37,230 nt of DNA from NCBI GenBank assembly GCA_028690155.1, contig JAQVBU010000007.1, positions 1 through 37,230 of the forward strand. Direction: 5' to 3'. The notes under the pieces were generated by a model. That model was not told the origin of the DNA and ran no database searches. It saw nothing but the letters and a program-made list of their open reading frames with translations. Numbering within the stretch: position 1 is the stretch's first letter; every line of letters begins with the position of its first letter. A program made the position numbers and the translations under genes. Shown one piece after another: positions 34,200-37,230 of the stretch. Origin of the DNA: Alphaproteobacteria bacterium (GTDB lineage Bacteria > Pseudomonadota > Alphaproteobacteria > UBA9219).

Positions 34200-34231
34200 T
34201 GTACTGTAGCGTACAACCACTATTCTTGACA
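34200..34231 (+). promoter_or_regulatory. Palindrome and -35 element between cobT and the PTS genes
   Basis: TGTAC-TGTAGC-GTACA (34200-34215) lies 3 nt upstream of the cobT start and 10 nt before a consensus TTGACA (34226-34231) on the plus strand. The -10 is weak (TACCTT after 16 nt). This 122-nt divergent gap must drive both cobT and the EIIA gene. Confidence 0.35.
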
Positions 34232-34319
34232 GTTTCTTTAATAAGGGTACCTTCCGGACAGAGTCCAGCCTTCCAGCGAACGAGTTCGGAAAGAGGTTTG
34301 TAAAAGTGGGGAAAAGTCG

Positions 34320-34733
34320 ATGATTGGTCTGGTCCTTGTTACGCACGAATGCATTGGAGCCGAGCTTTTGACGGCCGTCAACGCCATTGTCGGTCCGCAG
34401 AAGCAGATCGAGGCCATCACCATAGGCCCAGATGATGAGATGAACGTTTGCCGAGACCGAATTTTCTCGGCCATCAAAGCGGTCGATTCCGGCGATGGTG
34501 TTATTCTTCTTGTCGATATGTTCGGCGGAACGCCCAGCAACTTGGCGATCGCGTCGATGCCTATGGGGCATGCCGTTGTCTTGGTCGGCGTCAATTTGCC
34601 TATGTTGATCAAGTTGGCCTCGGTTCGGGGAAGTTTGTCTTTGTTTGATGCCGCGCATGAAGCCGAAAGCGCGGGACGCAAGTACATCCAACTAATTTCG
34701 GAAAATCTCGCGGCGGGAAACTCGAATGAGTAA
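34320..34733 (+). CDS. PTS mannose-family EIIA domain protein
   Basis: A 137-residue single EIIA-Man domain. [17 protein letters not shown] contains the phospho-accepting His9, and [15 protein letters not shown] is the characteristic central motif. In alphaproteobacteria such a free EIIA receives phosphate from HPr and serves signalling (for example the HprK/ManX/HPr relay) rather than sugar transport. It is the first of three plus-strand genes with ptsH and ptsI, spaced 8 nt from ptsH. hprK, which often comes just upstream, is not present; cobT is there instead. Confidence 0.92.
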   Translation: MIGLVLVTHECIGAELLTAVNAIVGPQKQIEAITIGPDDEMNVCRDRIFSAIKAVDSGDGVILLVDMFGGTPSNLAIASMPMGHAVVLVGVNLPMLIKLASVRGSLSLFDAAHEAESAGRKYIQLISENLAAGNSNE

Positions 34734-34741
34734 GGTTTTTA

Positions 34742-35029
34742 ATGAGTAGGGCTTTTAAGGTCGTTTGTACGACAGCCGTTATTTCCAATAAACGAGGCCT
34801 TCACGCCCGCGCGGCTGCTAAGTTTGTGAAGTTGGCCGAAACGTTTTCGGCGGAGATTATTGTTGCTAAAGATTCTATGCGTGTATCCGGCCGGTCGATT
34901 ATGGGGTTAATGATGTTGGCGGCCGCAATTGGATCAAGCATTACGATTTCTGGAACCGGTGTTGATGCGCCAAAAGCGTTGAACGCGTTAGAAGGTTTGG
35001 TGAGACGGAAATTTGATGAAACAGAATAA
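34742..35029 (+). CDS. ptsH: Phosphocarrier protein HPr
   Basis: A 95-residue HPr. The phosphorylated His21 lies in KRGLHARAAAKFVKL, and SGRSIMGLMMLAA carries Ser52, equivalent to the regulatory Ser46 of other HPr proteins. Ser phosphorylation would need an HprK, which is outside the window if it exists. HPr passes phosphate from EI (next gene) to the EIIA (previous gene). Its 3' end overlaps ptsI by 14 nt. Confidence 0.95.
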   Translation: MSRAFKVVCTTAVISNKRGLHARAAAKFVKLAETFSAEIIVAKDSMRVSGRSIMGLMMLAAAIGSSITISGTGVDAPKALNALEGLVRRKFDETE

Positions 35030-36776
35030 CGAACAAAAGAAAATTTCGGGAATCGGCGTTGCACCGGGCGTGGCGATCGGGCCTGCGTACATCATCGAAC
35101 AAAGCGGCATACCTGTTCCGGAATACACGATTGACGAAGATCAGACCGAGGCTGAAATCAAACGGCTTCAGGGGGCCATCGTCAAGGTTCAACGGCACTT
35201 AGGCCAGTTGCGCAAAAAGGCTGAGACGCTTCCGACAGGGTCGGAAGACATGGTTTTGCTGTTGGATGCCTATAAAGGCATGTTATCCGGCTCGCGGCTT
35301 GTGCGCGGTGTGGAAGAAATCATTACCAACCAGCACATAAACGCCGAAGCGGCCATTCAAAAACAAATCAACGCGCTTAAGGCTGACTTTGCGGCCATGA
35401 ACGATGCGTATTTGGCGGCGCGCGCCGACGATGTCGGCGAGGTCGGATCAAGGCTTTTGCGCAGTCTGCTTCAACAAAACTACAATCCTTTTGCCGAAGC
35501 GCCCGAAGGATGCATTATTTTGGCGGATGAAATTACGCCTGCGGATGCGGCTCTTTTGGACCCGGGTCGTGTTGTTGGCTTTGCGACGGTTCTTGGCGGT
35601 GCTGAAGGACACGCGGCGATCATCGCTCGCGCTTTGGGCCTTCCGGCCATTTCCGGCGTCGGCGCGTTAACGCATGGCATTCATTCCGGCGACATCGTTA
35701 TCATTGACGGACGCAACGGCGAACTGATTGCTCGGCCCGATGTTCAGACTTTGGTTGCCTATAAACGCGCTGTTGCTCGTAAGAAGCAGGAAGAGAAACG
35801 GTTGCGTGCGTTGCGCGATCTTCCCGCCGAAACGATCGACGGCAAGCCGATTTCCTTGCAGGCCAATATGGAGCTTCCGCGCGATATCGACGCCGTGGAC
35901 GATGCCGGCGCTTCGGGCGTTGGCCTCTTGCGCACCGAGTTCATGTTTATGAATCGTTCGACCTTGCCGGACGAAGAAGAACAATATCAAACCTTAAAGA
36001 CTATTCTTGAGCGGCTCGACGGGAAACCCCTGACGATTCGAACCTTGGATGTCGGAGGCGAGAAAATTGCTTCGGCTCTTGGCGGCGCTGTGGGCGAAAG
36101 CGTTAACCCGGCCTTGGGGCTCCGAGCCATTCGTTTGGGGCTTAAAAGAGCCAAACTTCTTGATACACAGCTGGCAGCAATCCTTCGCGTCAGCGTGCAT
36201 GGGCCTGTGCGCATTCTTATTCCGATGGTGTCTTCGGTTACTCAGATCAAGCAAGTCCGTGCGCATCTTATTCAGGTTGAACGGCGACTTCATCGTCGCG
36301 GGATTAAACTGAGGGGGCTTCCACCGTTAGGGGCCATGATCGAAATCCCGGCGGCGGCTTTGGTGGCGGATTCGTTGGCTCGGGTTTGCGATTTCTTTTC
36401 GATCGGCAGCAACGATTTGACCCAATACACTATTGCGATCGATCGCGGCGATGATTCCGTCGCGGACCTTTACGATCCTTTCCATCCGGCCGTTCTGAGG
36501 TTGATCCAATTCACGGTGGCCGCCGCGTGGCGGATGAATATCCCTGTTTCGCTGTGCGGCGAAATGGCGGGCGACGCGCGGGCGACCGCGCTGCTTCTTG
36601 GTTTGGGCTTGCGCGAGTTGTCGATGTCGCCCCTGCGATTACCGGCCGTTAAAAACGAGATTATGAAAATCTCTTTGCCCGATGCCAGCGATTTTGCCGA
36701 GACAATCTTAAACAAAACGGATCACGACAATATTCTTGCGGTTCTGCAAGCCCATTTTGCAGACTCGAGGGGATAG
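35016..36776 (+). CDS. ptsI: PTS enzyme I (phosphoenolpyruvate-protein phosphotransferase)
   Basis: Starts the PTS relay by moving phosphate from PEP to HPr. The roughly 586-residue chain has the HPr-binding helical part, the swivelling domain with GGAEGHAAIIARALGLPA (His199 phosphorylated) and the PEP-binding barrel (GVGLLRTEFMFMNR, FFSIGSNDLTQYT, SLCGEMAGD with Cys514). There is no GAF domain, so it is not the nitrogen-type PtsP. ATG 35016 overlaps the ptsH stop by 14 nt. No sugar-specific EIIBC is nearby, so the trio likely has a regulatory role. Confidence 0.96.
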   Translation: MKQNNEQKKISGIGVAPGVAIGPAYIIEQSGIPVPEYTIDEDQTEAEIKRLQGAIVKVQRHLGQLRKKAETLPTGSEDMVLLLDAYKGMLSGSRLVRGVEEIITNQHINAEAAIQKQINALKADFAAMNDAYLAARADDVGEVGSRLLRSLLQQNYNPFAEAPEGCIILADEITPADAALLDPGRVVGFATVLGGAEGHAAIIARALGLPAISGVGALTHGIHSGDIVIIDGRNGELIARPDVQTLVAYKRAVARKKQEEKRLRALRDLPAETIDGKPISLQANMELPRDIDAVDDAGASGVGLLRTEFMFMNRSTLPDEEEQYQTLKTILERLDGKPLTIRTLDVGGEKIASALGGAVGESVNPALGLRAIRLGLKRAKLLDTQLAAILRVSVHGPVRILIPMVSSVTQIKQVRAHLIQVERRLHRRGIKLRGLPPLGAMIEIPAAALVADSLARVCDFFSIGSNDLTQYTIAIDRGDDSVADLYDPFHPAVLRLIQFTVAAAWRMNIPVSLCGEMAGDARATALLLGLGLRELSMSPLRLPAVKNEIMKISLPDASDFAETILNKTDHDNILAVLQAHFADSRG

Positions 36777-36795
36777 AGCTTTTCAAAAAGAGGGG

Positions 36796-36939
36796 CTAGG
36801 CCGCTTCAAGCTCGGCCAACATGGAGGCCAAAAACATTTCAAGATGTTCGCGACGAGCCAAATCGGCCTCGATCCGCGCTTGTTCGGCAGCGACCTCAGC
36901 CTTTTCCATCTCGACATAATGAACGAAATCGATAACCAT
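36796..36939 (-). CDS. Small helical protein of 47 residues
   Basis: ATG 36939 has a strong GGGAGGTCGTT site in front (GGAGGT 5 nt away), and a TATATT box lies about 28 nt farther up. The product MVIDFVHYVEMEKAEVAAEQ and its continuation is a single amphipathic helix, rich in Glu, Ala and Arg, with hydrophobic residues at heptad-like spacing (coiled-coil potential), ending LAELEAA. It has no signal peptide or cysteine. I do not recognise a family. The gene is convergent to ptsI, 19 nt from its stop. The long open frame extending to 37221 is not coding beyond this start. Confidence 0.65.
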   Translation of the reverse strand: MVIDFVHYVEMEKAEVAAEQARIEADLARREHLEMFLASMLAELEAA

Positions 36940-37209
36940 AACGACCTCCCAATTCATTAATAAACAATATACCCTATTTTTTATCGTTAAGAAAGCATGA
37001 AACCGCAAGAGATTGTCAACCTCTTGGAAAGATTGTTTTATTTTTGCATCGCCGCATGGACGGTTCAAGCTGTCGGGGGCAAATTGGCGCTTTTTATGCC
37101 GTAAGTGGGGACTGCCCGGGCTTGCTTGAGAATTTTCGATAGCGGTTTGAAGAATGATAAGTGGGAATAAATTGGAAGATTCTCGAAAAAGAGATGCCTT
37201 AGAGCCCGG

Positions 37210-37230
37210 TGGTGGGCGCAACAGGGCCCG
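37210..37230 (-). tRNA. tRNA 3' end (partial, runs off the right edge)
   Basis: On the minus strand the last 21 nt read as a T-arm 3' half and acceptor: loop end GGGC, CCTGT (stem), TGCGCCC (acceptor 3' strand), A, CCA. The expected 5' strand would be GGGCGCA, a match to the tRNA-Lys(CTT) acceptor of many alphaproteobacteria. The anticodon is outside the window, so isotype is a guess. The 270 nt between it and the small-protein gene hold no gene that I can see. Confidence 0.6.

Overview
The window looks like a chromosomal segment of a flagellated alphaproteobacterium, probably Rhodospirillales-like or a deeper branch with moderate GC; I cannot name a genus. Lineage markers are an FzlA-type GST-fold protein, a FliX gene divergent from flgI, a CheL-type short FlgJ, an LdtR-like MarR regulator, a CobT-type cobaltochelatase subunit, a CnoX-type thioredoxin-TPR protein and an incomplete regulatory PTS. 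Most of the region is housekeeping; the accessory part is the left end.

Left end (1-4440, minus strand): a tight operon reads from about 4400 down to the left edge. Its order is secreted CxxC thioredoxin-like protein, CcdA/DsbD-like membrane protein, DUF134 helix-turn-helix protein, NifX-like protein, two MinD/Mrp-type ATPases each with an inserted two-cluster ferredoxin domain, a second NifX-like protein, then a signal-peptide rhodanese protein cut by the window edge. Four junctions are 4-nt ATGA overlaps. A TTGACA promoter with a perfect palindrome over its -10 precedes it. The content resembles the 'orange protein' (ORP) metal-cluster modules of anaerobes, here joined to export of reducing power and to sulfur transfer. 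I regard it as the best candidate for an undescribed system.

4.5-9.4 kb: a ThrRS gene without the N-terminal TGS domain follows a hairpin-rich leader and is followed by strong hairpins and a complete tRNA-Thr(GGT). Then come cnoX and a TPR-SPOR lipoprotein (minus) and an LdtR-like regulator (plus).

9.4-17.5 kb: glyoxalase II (minus); a methyltransferase-like protein, a chorismate mutase fused to a degenerate dehydratase-like domain, a prephenate dehydrogenase-like protein and guaB (plus); fzlA, rimI and a dnaQ-like exonuclease (minus); a family 9 glycosyltransferase (plus). A 17-bp sequence is shared by two palindromic elements at the 3' ends of the ldtR-like gene and guaB, which suggests a dispersed REP-like repeat.

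17.4-22.8 kb: flagellar cluster. fliX (minus) faces flgI-flgJ/cheL-flgN-fliK-flgD (plus). A near-consensus sigma-54 site precedes flgI, and fliK carries a run of 11 G that could slip.

22.8-29 kb: dnaJ, then an EamA/DMT transporter broken by an early amber codon and a frameshift; pth and rplY (minus); a 319-nt gap with long inverted repeats; parC (minus).

29-34.2 kb, minus strand: cobT, yejE, yejF and a secreted HExxH protein. The last three are joined by 4-nt overlaps; yejA, yejB and cobS are absent here.

34.2-37.2 kb: a three-gene PTS relay (EIIA-Man, HPr, EI) with no sugar permease, a 47-residue helical protein with a strong ribosome binding site, and the 3' end of a tRNA running off the right edge.
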